A stretch of 64,000 bases of DNA, taken from positions 310,001 to 374,000 of the forward strand of contig CAVYZU010000002.1 in assembly GCA_963772965.1 (NCBI GenBank). Reading direction: 5' to 3'. The translations under genes were made by a program, and so were the position numbers. Source of the DNA: AP-15 sp963772965. Lineage in GTDB: Bacteria > Pseudomonadota > Alphaproteobacteria > ATCC43930 > CGMCC-115725. The notes under the pieces were generated by a model. It was not told where the DNA came from. It saw only the letters and a program-made list of their open reading frames with translations, and searched no databases. Position 1 is the stretch's first letter; each line of letters begins with the position of its first letter. Positions 56,410-64,000 of the stretch are shown one piece after another.

Positions 56410-57464
56410 GCCGGCGATTGCTGCAGGCGATTGCCGGAGCACGGCATGGCGGGGCCGAAACCTTCTTTGTGCGGCTGGTTAGCGCCTTGCAACGAGTTGG
56501 CGAAAACCAGCGAGTACTGATCCGGCGCGACGCCGACCGCACACGGCGTCTGCGCAGGCTGGCGTTATGGTCACCGAGTTGGCTTTCGGCGGGCGGCTCG
56601 ATGTTGGATCTCGGTTCGGCTTTCGGCGCGCCATTGCCGCGTGGCGCCCGACATCGTGCTGACCTGGATGAGCCGCGCTACACAGGCTTGCCCGAGGGGC
56701 GATTTCGTGCATGTTGCCCGGCTCGGGGGATATTACGATTTGAAATATTATCGGTGCTGTGACCACCTGATCGCCAATACCCGCGCGATCGTTGATTACG
56801 CCGCAGCCAAGGGTTGGCCACCCGCGCGCATTGATTACTTGCCGAATTTCGTCCCGGATTTGAGTACGGCACAGCCTGCATTCTGATCGCGTCCGGCAAG
56901 GCGCCGCTCGCGCTCGCCATTGGCCGGTTGCATCAAAACAAGGGATTTGGCTTGCTTCTCGAAGCGCTGGCGATGACGCGTGAGGTACAGCTGGCGATTG
57001 CCGGAGACGGCCCGCTGCTCGACGTGCTCGAAGAGCGGGCGCGCGATCTCGGCCTTGCGGACCGGGTTCGGTTCCTCGGCTGGTGCGATGGCATCGCAGC
57101 GCTGCTCGCCGAAGCCGATTTTCTCGTCTGCCCCTCATTGCACGAACCGCTCGGTAATGTCGTGATCGAGGCTTGGTCGGCAGGGCTGCCGGTCATCGCC
57201 ACAACTAGCGACGGACCGGCCGCGCTGATCCGCGACGAGGTCAATGGATTGCTCGTGCCGCTTCCCGATCAGCCGGGCGGCGGGCCGGCGGCGCTGGCCG
57301 CCGCCATCGAGCGGCTGAGCGGCAGCGCCGAATTGCGGCGAGACCTTGGGCAGGCCGGCCGTCGGGCCTACGAAGCAGAATTCACCGAAGCCGCGGTCGT
57401 CGCCCGCTATCGCAGCTTTTTCGACAGACTGATGCCCGTAACCGCCGCGCACCGTTATGGATGA
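56406..57464 (+). CDS. GT4 family glycosyltransferase (three frameshifts)
   Basis: Homology runs the length of a GT4 enzyme: LLQAIAGARHGGAETFFVRL at the start, LDVGSRFGFRRAIAAWRP, VLTWMSRATQACPRGDFVHV, LIANTRAIVDYAAAKGWP, and donor-domain FGLLLEALAM, PLGNVVIEAWSAGLPVIATT. The frame changes near 56540, near 56646 and near 56876; each needs one base added. These go the opposite way to most frame errors elsewhere in the window. The pieces themselves look selected and un-decayed. Either consensus errors or recent inactivation is possible. Start and stop overlap the flanking genes, as in the rest of the operon. Confidence 0.85.
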
Positions 57465-59010
57465 CGCTCGATTGGGCGTGACCGCATTTGGAACTGTGAC
57501 GGACGATCAGTCGGGCATGACCCTCCCGCCGTATGCGAGTGCGACCGTTATCGGGAGGCGGTCGTGGGTACGCGCCGCACCGCTGCGCTCGAGGGATTTT
57601 CCAGCCGGGACGGCGCTCAATCACTTCTTCGCCTGGAACGAGCGAACAGGCCGCCACGACCGCCGACACCGCATTGCTTGCGATCTTTACGGGCTGCTCA
57701 CCGGCCTCGGGAGCGATCGCGCCGCGCGTCAGGCGGCGACGACCCATCTGGCAGTGCAGCCGGTTATTGTCGCTCGCCGCGGGGACCGATTGCTAATCGC
57801 GTGTGACTACTGCGCCGATAACACCGATAGACCGGCGATAGAAGCCGCGCAGCGACTTGTCGAAACTCTGATCGCGAGCATCGGATCGCCTGATAGCGAC
57901 AGGCATGCCGCCGTCTTTGCCGCCTTCGAGCGGCTTGCCGACCATATCGATGTCGCTGCTTTGGCGAGGCGCAGACCCAGGCTCAGGCCGTCTCGGCGCC
58001 GGGCGTCGTCACGCCGGATCCTGGTCATTCGGCTCAGCGCGCTCGGCGATTTCGTTCAGGCGCTGGGACCCGTAGCGGCCATTCGCCTTCATCACAAGAA
58101 CGATCACGTCACGTTGTTGACCACCTCCGCGCTGGCCGAGTTCGCCGGGCAGCTCGGCTTCTTTAATGAAGTGGTGACCGATCGCCGACCGGGGCCATTC
58201 GACATCAAGGGCTGGTTGGGGCTGCGCCGCACTCTGCGGCAGGGCGGTTTCGACCGGGTTTATGATCTTCAAACCTCCGAGCGGTCGGCGGCTTACGCCC
58301 GGCTGTTTCGCCCCGGCCCGATGCCGGAATGGTCGGGGACTGCCTCGGGATGTTCCCACCCTCATGCCAATCTCGACCGCGACCGGCAGCATACGATCGA
58401 CAAGCAAGCCGAACAGCTGCTGATGGCCGGCATCCATCCAACCCCACTCCCGATCCTTCCGCCTCTTGATTGCGCGTTGCCTGAGAGCCTAATCGGACGG
58501 CCATTCATTCTGATCGTGCCGGGGTCCTCGCCGCGCCACCCGGACAAGCGGTGGCCCGCTCAAAGATTTGGCATGCTTGCCACGGCTCTGCATAATCTGG
58601 GCTTTGTCCCGGTCGTGATTGGGTCGAACGCCGAGCGCGATCTCGCGGCGGCAATTCTCGTCGCCTGCCCGGAAGCGATCGATCTCCTTGGCCGCTCCAC
58701 GATCGAGGCGGTCGCCGCATTAGCTCAACGAGCCGTAATGACCATCGGCAACGACACTGGCGTGGTCCACCTTGCGGCCGCGGCGGGCTGTACGATCGTC
58801 GTGCTGTTTTCCCGCGCTTCGGACCCGGCCTGGTGTGCGCCACGCGGCCGTGCCGTGCGCGTGTTAAGGGTCGCAGATCTCGACGAACTCGAAGTCGATC
58901 GGGTTATTTCTGAGGCCGTCGGCATAATCGATCATCAGGCGAGGCTGGCAGCAGCTGGCGCGCCGAGGGTCACGGTGCGCGAAGAACCTCCAAAAGGAAG
59001 CTCGAACTGA
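57457..59010 (+). CDS. GT9 family glycosyltransferase with N-terminal extension of unknown function
   Basis: 517 residues. The GT9 part starts near residue 187 (ILVIRLSALGDFVQALGPVA) and has VPGSSPRHPDKRWPAQRFG and IGNDTGVVHLAAAAGCTIVV. The first about 185 residues are not GT9: NHFFAWNERTGRHDRRHRI, LAVQPVIVARRGDRLLIACD and a helical part. I do not recognise this domain. Start ATG 57457 overlaps the previous stop, so the extension is genuine to the open frame unless a frame error joins two genes. Confidence 0.85.
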   Translation: MDDARLGVTAFGTVTDDQSGMTLPPYASATVIGRRSWVRAAPLRSRDFPAGTALNHFFAWNERTGRHDRRHRIACDLYGLLTGLGSDRAARQAATTHLAVQPVIVARRGDRLLIACDYCADNTDRPAIEAAQRLVETLIASIGSPDSDRHAAVFAAFERLADHIDVAALARRRPRLRPSRRRASSRRILVIRLSALGDFVQALGPVAAIRLHHKNDHVTLLTTSALAEFAGQLGFFNEVVTDRRPGPFDIKGWLGLRRTLRQGGFDRVYDLQTSERSAAYARLFRPGPMPEWSGTASGCSHPHANLDRDRQHTIDKQAEQLLMAGIHPTPLPILPPLDCALPESLIGRPFILIVPGSSPRHPDKRWPAQRFGMLATALHNLGFVPVVIGSNAERDLAAAILVACPEAIDLLGRSTIEAVAALAQRAVMTIGNDTGVVHLAAAAGCTIVVLFSRASDPAWCAPRGRAVRVLRVADLDELEVDRVISEAVGIIDHQARLAAAGAPRVTVREEPPKGSSN

Positions 59011-60788
59011 TGTGCGGCATCGCCGGGCTGATGACGCTCGACGGCAGGCCGCCGTCGACACCGCCGCTGCGGGCGATGGAAGCGGTATTACGTCATCGCG
59101 GGCCCGACGGGGTCGGCCAATATCGCTCAGGCGATATCGGCATGATGCAAACCCGGCTCGCGATTATCGATTTGGAGACCGGTGCGCAGCCGCTTTATGA
59201 GCCGGGCGGCGCCGCGCTGATCGCCAATGCCGAGATCTACAATTACATCGAGCTGCGCGACGAGCTCCGCAGCGCTGCCCGCCCGATCGCCTTTTCGACC
59301 CAATCGGATTGCGAGCTGCCGCTGCACCTTTATCGTCTGCACGGGCTCGACTTTACCCAGCATCTGCGGGGCATGCATGCCATTGCACTGCACGATCCCG
59401 CGGCGCGCCGTCTGGTGCTGGCGCGCGATCCGTTCGGGATCAAGCCGCTCTACTACACCGAAAGCGCGCAGGGCTTCGCCTTTGCGTCCGAGCCGCAGGC
59501 GCTGATCGAGGCTGGTCTCGTCGCTCCCAGGCTGTTGCGGCGAGCGCGCGATGAGCTGATCCAAATGCAGTTCACGACCGGCCGCGAGACGATCTTTGCC
59601 GGCATCAACCGGGTCCTGCCGGGAGAGACTGTGATCGTTTGCCAAGGGCGGATTGTCGAGCGCCGGCGGCGCGCAGCATTGCCGGAATACGGCCCAGTTG
59701 CTCTCGATGAGGACGAGGCATTGCGCAGGCTCGATTCTGCGCTCGCCGACAGCGTGCGGATCCATCAGCGATCGGACGTGCCGTTCGGCTTGTTCTTATC
59801 GGGCGGTATCAATTCGACCGCGATCCTGGCGATGATGGCGCGCCTGGCCGAGCGTCCGGTTAAGGCATTTACGATCGGGTTCGACGACGGCGACACCGAT
59901 GAGCGGCCGGCAGCGCGAGAGGCGGCACTGGCGGTCGGCGCCGAGCATGTCGAAGTCGCCCTCGGGGAAACCGATTTTTGGCGCTTGCTGCCGGAGATCG
60001 TCTCGAGCGTCGACGATCCCGCGGCCGACTACGCAATCCTGCCGACCTGGATGCTGGCTCGCACCGCGCGCGAAGCCGGCATCAAGGTAATCTTGTCGGG
60101 CGAGGGCGGCGACGAGCTGTTCGCCGGCTATGGCCGCTATCGCAGCGTGCTGCGGCCGTGGTGGGCGGGCGGGCGGCGACCGCGGGTTCGCGGCATGCTC
60201 GACGAGTTCGGCGTCTTGCGGAATGAGATCGCCGGGTGGCGCGACGGCATCGCCGCGGCCGAAGTGCATGGCGGCGCCCGCGGGCGTTCGCCGTTGCAGG
60301 CGGCCCAGGCGGTCGATTGCACCGACTGGCTGCCCAATGATCTGTTGATCAAGCTCGATCGCTGCCTGATGGCGCACGGTACCGAAGGCCGCACCCCGTA
60401 TCTCGACAACCAATTGGCGGCGCTCGCATTTCGTTTGCCCGACGAGTTGAAGGTACGCCACGGGCTCGGTAAATGGCTGTTGCGCCGGTGGCTCGCGGAG
60501 CATTTGCCGCAGGCGCAGCCGCTGGCGCGGAAACGCGGCTTTACCGTACCGGTCGCACGGTGGATTGCGCGGCGCGCCGAGACAATTGGCCCGCTGGTCG
60601 CGCGCTCGGCGGCGGTGCGCGAAATCTGCCGTCCGGATGCGGTCGAGAAATTGTTTGCCGCGGCGGAGCAAAAGCGCGCCGGTAGAGCCGCCTGGACCCT
60701 GCTATTCTACGCGCTGTGGCATCGCCGCCATATCGAGCGGATTATTATCCCGGCAGACACCATCGCCGCGCTCGCCGATAGCTTATGA
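59010..60788 (+). CDS. asnB: Asparagine synthase-like amidotransferase with altered PP-loop
   Basis: 592 residues. The class II glutaminase domain starts MCGIAGLM with the Cys nucleophile at position 2 and has RHRGPDGVGQY. The synthetase domain has the PP-loop SGGINSTAI where SGGIDS is expected: the Asp is Asn (codon AAT at 59811-59813, residue 268). LSGEGGDELFAGYGRYR and EGRTPYLDNQLAALAFRLP are intact. In glycan operons AsnB-like enzymes often amidate a sugar acid or peptide. TGATG-type overlap with the previous gene. It could be a pseudo-synthetase if Asn blocks AMP/PPi chemistry. Confidence 0.88.
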   Translation: MCGIAGLMTLDGRPPSTPPLRAMEAVLRHRGPDGVGQYRSGDIGMMQTRLAIIDLETGAQPLYEPGGAALIANAEIYNYIELRDELRSAARPIAFSTQSDCELPLHLYRLHGLDFTQHLRGMHAIALHDPAARRLVLARDPFGIKPLYYTESAQGFAFASEPQALIEAGLVAPRLLRRARDELIQMQFTTGRETIFAGINRVLPGETVIVCQGRIVERRRRAALPEYGPVALDEDEALRRLDSALADSVRIHQRSDVPFGLFLSGGINSTAILAMMARLAERPVKAFTIGFDDGDTDERPAAREAALAVGAEHVEVALGETDFWRLLPEIVSSVDDPAADYAILPTWMLARTAREAGIKVILSGEGGDELFAGYGRYRSVLRPWWAGGRRPRVRGMLDEFGVLRNEIAGWRDGIAAAEVHGGARGRSPLQAAQAVDCTDWLPNDLLIKLDRCLMAHGTEGRTPYLDNQLAALAFRLPDELKVRHGLGKWLLRRWLAEHLPQAQPLARKRGFTVPVARWIARRAETIGPLVARSAAVREICRPDAVEKLFAAAEQKRAGRAAWTLLFYALWHRRHIERIIIPADTIAALADSL

Positions 60789-60962
60789 ATGTGTCTGGCC
60801 GTTATCGGTCGAAACTCTCGGACGTCCGTTAAGCCGCTCGCCCTAAGAGCTACGTTTTCGGCGTACGCATGCCGGAACTGCTTGAAAAGCTGAGGTATTA
60901 GCCGAGGTCGCTCGCTATATCGGTGATAGCGGCGACGCCAAGGTCGAGCTCGCAGGGTTGCG

Positions 60963-61292
60963 ATGCCAAAGCTTGGCGCTGTTTGGTTGAGAGCGGCGAC
61001 AAAGAGGCCCGACGTGCGACAGCAGTTACCGCAGGCTGATTATCTACGCCAAGTGATCGAGCGCCTGGAACGGGTGTCACGCATCATGAACCCGTTGCTG
61101 CTTTTTGTTGCGGTCTCTCTCGTTGTGTTGAATTTGGCTTGCGTCGTCAACCTAATCGACTGGCGCGATCTCCCGCGGACCCCGGGAGATTCGGCGGCAG
61201 CGGCACCGGCCGCGACCGGGCCGTGTAAGTTGGCGCCGGCCAATGCCTCTACGGCCGGGCCTAGCCCCGGCGCCGTCATCCGCCGTAACTAG
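60963..61292 (+). CDS. Possible small single-pass membrane protein
   Basis: 109 residues from ATG 60963. A basic N-terminus, one helix (PLLLFVAVSLVVLNLACVV) near residues 43-62 and an Ala/Pro-rich tail. No family recognised and no clear ribosome site; an alternative start at ATG 61086 lies just before the helix. Its location after the glycan operon gives no function. Confidence 0.5.
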   Translation: MPKLGAVWLRAATKRPDVRQQLPQADYLRQVIERLERVSRIMNPLLLFVAVSLVVLNLACVVNLIDWRDLPRTPGDSAAAAPAATGPCKLAPANASTAGPSPGAVIRRN

Positions 61293-61363
61293 CCCCTTTA
61301 TACCCGTAGTCGAAGGCGCTTCTCGATCGAGCCGGCGCGGAGGTCGAGTCTGCCTACCTAGTT

Positions 61364-61693
61364 TTATCGCGCAGCGGACGATGGCTCTACGGTCTGGATA
61401 ACCTCGAAGCCTTCGAATTCGGGGTGGCCGAGATAGAGCGGTCGGTTTGAACCGGCGCTTTGGTGGGCGCGGCGGAACGCTTCTGATCGAGTCCAGGCTT
61501 CGAAATCGCCGCGGCTGCGCCACAAGGTGTGCGAGGAATAAAGCACGTGATCCTCGCGCTCTGGCCCGCGCAACAAGTGAAACGTGACAAAGCCGGGTAC
61601 GTCGCCCAAATGGCTGTCACGCGTCGTCCATACCCCTTCGAACTCGCTCTGTGCGCCAGGCACGACCTTGAAGCGGTTCATCGCGATAAACAT
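61364..61693 (-). CDS. Antibiotic biosynthesis monooxygenase (ABM) domain protein, HmoA-like
   Basis: 109 residues: MFIAMNRFKVVPGAQSEFEG, DVPGFVTFHLLRGPEREDHV, YSSHTLWRSRGDFEAW and AFRRAHQSAG, the ferredoxin-like barrel of ABM proteins. The AHQ/AH segment resembles haem-binding HmoA/IsdG relatives, so a haem-degrading role is possible but not shown. Confidence 0.88.
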   Translation of the reverse strand: MFIAMNRFKVVPGAQSEFEGVWTTRDSHLGDVPGFVTFHLLRGPEREDHVLYSSHTLWRSRGDFEAWTRSEAFRRAHQSAGSNRPLYLGHPEFEGFEVIQTVEPSSAAR

Positions 61694-62013
61694 GACCTTC
61701 CTTTCCGTTCAGCGTAGCTGATCGGAGATTACTCCGATACGCCGCTATCCCCTACTGTCCGCCATGCGGGTGAACCGATCCTGCTCGATGCGCTATTGAT
61801 AACTCGGCAACACAGATTGCGGCGACTTCGACGCGGCGTGATTCTGATTTCTTCATAAGTAACTCCAAATCAAAAGCAAGGCTTGGTTGAATAAATTGAT
61901 CTCGGATATCAGACCTGACATCGCGGTTTAGCCTGTGTGGCTTTGTGCAGGGAACCGGCAATAGAGAACAGCGTTTCGGCAAGGTATCCAACCCCAGACT
62001 AATGAGGATTTGA
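61694..62013. other. Intergenic region upstream of the DUF892 gene
   Basis: 320 bases between divergent genes with no credible ORF, repeat or RNA. It is relatively A+T-rich at 61840-61915 and should hold both promoters. I see no recognisable operator. Confidence 0.5.
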
Positions 62014-62596
62014 ATGCCATCCCTCCGTTCACCGCAAGACCTGCTCGCGACCGAGTTGAAGGAAATCTACAGCGCCGAGCGGCAGCTGTCGCGCGCGCTA
62101 CCGCGTTTTGCGAAAAAGGCCAGCTCAGATCGAACTCCGTGAAATGCTTGACCAGAGACGCGAGCAGGGTGCGGCGCTAATCGATCAACTCGACGATGCC
62201 CTCGAGGAGCTGAGCGTCTCAAAAGGCCGGCAGAAGAATATCGCGACCGAAGGGCTGATCGACGACACCGCTCACCATCTCGATGAAGTCGCCGACGAGA
62301 GACTGCACGATCCGCTATTGCTCGCGTCGGTCCAGAAGATCGAACATTACTGCATCGCGGCTTGGGGAACGGCCGCCTCAATGGGCCGTCTCCTCGGCCA
62401 GGAGAAGGTGGTCCGGACGATGGAGCAGGTACTTACAGAAGGCAAAGAATTCGATGACCAGATGACGCGGTTGGCGGATGAAGAGGTCAACCCCCGCATG
62501 ATCGAAAATAATGAAGACCGAGAGGATGAAGACGAGGAAGACCAAGGAGACGGATCTTCCAGAGGCAAACGCGCATCGCGGCGCAAATCCCAATAG
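62014..62596 (+). CDS. DUF892 (YciE/YciF) ferritin-like protein (one frameshift)
   Basis: Starts MPSLRSPQDLLATELKEIYSA with AERQLSRALPRFAKKA, a DUF892 N-terminus; the four-helix ferritin-like core continues in another frame (ELREMLDQRREQ onward, EHYCIAAWGT with Glu/His ligands). One surplus base near AAAAA (62113-62117) joins them. Acidic Glu/Asp tail and a basic RRKSQ end. The family is tied to stress response. The 30-base palindrome right after is a probable terminator. Confidence 0.88.
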
Positions 62597-62604
62597 CAAT
62601 TTGA

Positions 62605-62634
62605 AACAGAGGAGCAAAGCTTTGCTCCTCTGTT
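62605..62634. terminator. Perfect 30-base palindrome between convergent genes
   Basis: AACAGAGGAGCAAAG is followed directly by its complement CTTTGCTCCTCTGTT. It begins 8 bases after the DUF892 stop, and lon converges from the other side. There is no T run after it, so it may act as a cruciform or RNA hairpin that separates the two transcripts. Confidence 0.7.
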
Positions 62635-62722
62635 CCCATTGCCCCGTTCTCCGGGTGGTGTTGGCCCGCAAATCCGCTTCATGCGATAAGCGGTGGGTTC
62701 CCGATGCGTTACCCCCAGAGCG

Positions 62723-64000
62723 TTACGCGGCCGCCTGCGCAGTGGGGCTGGGAACCGGTTCCAACGCCGCCTCGGTGACTTCCTCGACGCGTTCGGCCCA
62801 ACGGAAGCGCAGGCTGTTTCGCGCACTTTCGGGAATGTCCTCGTAATCTTTGCGGTTGCGCGCCGGCAGGATCACGGTCTTGAGCCCGGCACGCGCCGCG
62901 GCCACAACCTTTTCCTTGATCCCGCCGACCGGCAGTACCAAGCCGCGCAGGCTGATTTCGCCGGTCATCGCCGTGTCGTTGCGCACCGTCCGGTTGGTCA
63001 GCAATGACACCAGCGCGGTGTACATCGCGACCCCGGCGGACGGGCCATCCTTCGGGATCGCTCCAGCCGGGACGTGGACGTGGATGTCGCTCTTTTCGAA
63101 CATCGCGGGATCGACCCCGATCGAGGATGCCCGCGCCTTGACCAGGCTTAGCGCCGCCTGCGCGCTCTCGCGCATGACTTCGCCGAGCTGACCGGTCAGG
63201 ATCAGCCGGCCTGATCCGGGGGTGCGTGTCGCTTCGATAAACAGGATGTCGCCGCCGACTGGCGTCCAGGCGAGACCGGTCGCGACACCTGGGACGCTGG
63301 TGCGCATCGCCACTTCGCCTTCGAAGCGCGCGGGCCCGAGGATTTCGCGCAGCATTTCCGGTTCGATCCGGACATGCTGGTCGGTTCCCTCGGCAATGCG
63401 CATCGCGGCGCTGCGCAAGACGGCCCCGATCTCGCGCTCGAGCTGCCGCACCCCTGCTTCGCGCGTGTAGTCGCGGATGATCGTGCGGATAGCGTCATCG
63501 GTGATCTCGGCCTGCTCGGGGGTCAGGCCGTTGGCCTTGAGCTGGCGGGCGACCAGATAGCGGCGGGCGATCTCAAACTTTTCGTCCTCGACATAGCCCG
63601 GCAGGTCGATGACTTCCATGCGGTCGCGCAATGGCCCCGGAATGCTGTCGAGCACATTCGCAGTGGTAATGAACATGACCCGTGACAAGTCGAACGGAAC
63701 GCCGAGGTAGTTGTCGCGGAAGGTCGAGTTCTGCTCGGGATCGAGCACTTCGAGCAATGCCGAGGAGGGGTCGCCCTGGATCCCGCGGCCGAGCTTGTCG
63801 ATTTCGTCCAGCATCATCACGCAATCGCGCGCACCGGCGCGGCGGATGCCCTGGATGATGTTGCCGGGCAACGCTCCGATATAGGTACGGCGGTGGCCGC
63901 GGATCTCGGCTTCATCATGCGTTCCACCAAGGCTGACGCGGACGAATTTGCGGCCGGTCGCCCTTGCGATGCTCTGGCCGAGCGAGGTCTTGCCGACCCC
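62723..64000 (-). CDS. lon: ATP-dependent Lon protease, C-terminal part (5' end outside window)
   Basis: The visible part runs from the AAA+ module to the stop. Walker A (GVGKTSLGQSIARATGRKFV) is at the window edge, followed by Walker B CVMMLDEIDKLGRGIQGDPSS, sensor elements and the protease domain with catalytic Ser in KDGPSAGVAMYTALV and Lys in GGIKEKVVAAARAGL. The frame is still open at 64000, so the methionine at 63871 is internal. Lon degrades misfolded and regulatory proteins in the cytoplasm. Confidence 0.97.
   Translation of the reverse strand, partial: GVGKTSLGQSIARATGRKFVRVSLGGTHDEAEIRGHRRTYIGALPGNIIQGIRRAGARDCVMMLDEIDKLGRGIQGDPSSALLEVLDPEQNSTFRDNYLGVPFDLSRVMFITTANVLDSIPGPLRDRMEVIDLPGYVEDEKFEIARRYLVARQLKANGLTPEQAEITDDAIRTIIRDYTREAGVRQLEREIGAVLRSAAMRIAEGTDQHVRIEPEMLREILGPARFEGEVAMRTSVPGVATGLAWTPVGGDILFIEATRTPGSGRLILTGQLGEVMRESAQAALSLVKARASSIGVDPAMFEKSDIHVHVPAGAIPKDGPSAGVAMYTALVSLLTNRTVRNDTAMTGEISLRGLVLPVGGIKEKVVAAARAGLKTVILPARNRKDYEDIPESARNSLRFRWAERVEEVTEAALEPVPSPTAQAAA

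Noticed and set aside
61752..61991. A 79-residue minus-strand ORF upstream of the DUF892 gene
   Set aside because: Composition and motifs do not suggest a protein; the region is better read as a divergent promoter region.
1..64000. CRISPR arrays, prophage genes, toxin-antitoxin pairs, rRNA operons
   Set aside because: I looked for evenly spaced repeats, phage structural motifs and paired small genes and saw none.

Overview
The window is a high-G+C chromosomal segment whose gene content and gene order point to an alphaproteobacterium, most likely Rhodospirillales-like. Pointers are pyrC-plsY-dprA-topA-rnr in a row, an S41 peptidase followed by rpmG, a polyprenyl synthase back-to-back with DUF2007 and a tRNA1(Val)-type methyltransferase, glyQ-glyS-ppdK, and a PutA without an N-terminal DNA-binding domain. 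The genus is not determined. No rRNA, CRISPR array, prophage or plasmid backbone is visible. One tRNA-Pro(CGG) and two insertion sequences are present.

Layout. 1-9.8 kb: pyrimidine and phospholipid synthesis, DNA uptake, topoisomerase, RNase R, S41 peptidase, L33. 9.9-13.6 kb: GST, class III aminotransferase, amidohydrolase. 13.8-17.5 kb: a lower-G+C minus-strand module (acyltransferase 3, polytopic membrane protein, GT87-like enzyme) that looks acquired. 17.6-22.9 kb: PutA, a small conserved protein, OmpA-like protein, 2-hydroxyacid dehydrogenase. 23.2-28 kb: GT4, ABC exporter, PRC-barrel protein, MFS transporter. 28.1-31.6 kb: SRAP protein, GST, remnant of a CoA-transferase, retropepsin-like protease. 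32-37.2 kb: a three-subunit molybdenum hydroxylase (coxMSL type) and a Rieske oxygenase. 37.2-41.3 kb: a scar with an HNH gene, IS630 and IS5 elements touching each other, and about 1 kb of gene-poor DNA with DnaA-box-like motifs. 41.3-42.3 kb: PEP-CTERM protein and tRNA-Pro. 42.4-51.6 kb: polyprenyl synthase, methyltransferase, S49 peptidase, glyQ, glyS, ppdK. 51.6-53.4 kb: two small secreted proteins and YgfZ. 53.5-60.8 kb: a tightly coupled glycan operon (two GT9, one GT2, two GT4, AsnB-like). 61-64 kb: small genes, DUF892 protein and the 3' part of lon.

Working together: the 53.5-60.8 kb operon, with overlapping start and stop codons, probably builds or decorates lipopolysaccharide core or O-glycan. 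The 23-27 kb group couples a glycosyltransferase to an exporter. The coxMSL genes form one hydroxylase. Most remaining genes are housekeeping.

The dominant oddity is about 18 places where a conserved protein continues in another reading frame across a single-base change, usually in a short homopolymer. They hit essential genes such as topA and the coupled start of dprA. I read these as consensus-sequence errors, not gene death; coordinates for those genes span the whole reconstructed gene. I found no convincing new defence or mobile system. The best biological leads are a compositionally mosaic glyS, the acquired low-G+C module, the abutting IS pair, an AsnB-like enzyme with an altered PP-loop, and an uncharacterised domain fused to a GT9 enzyme.
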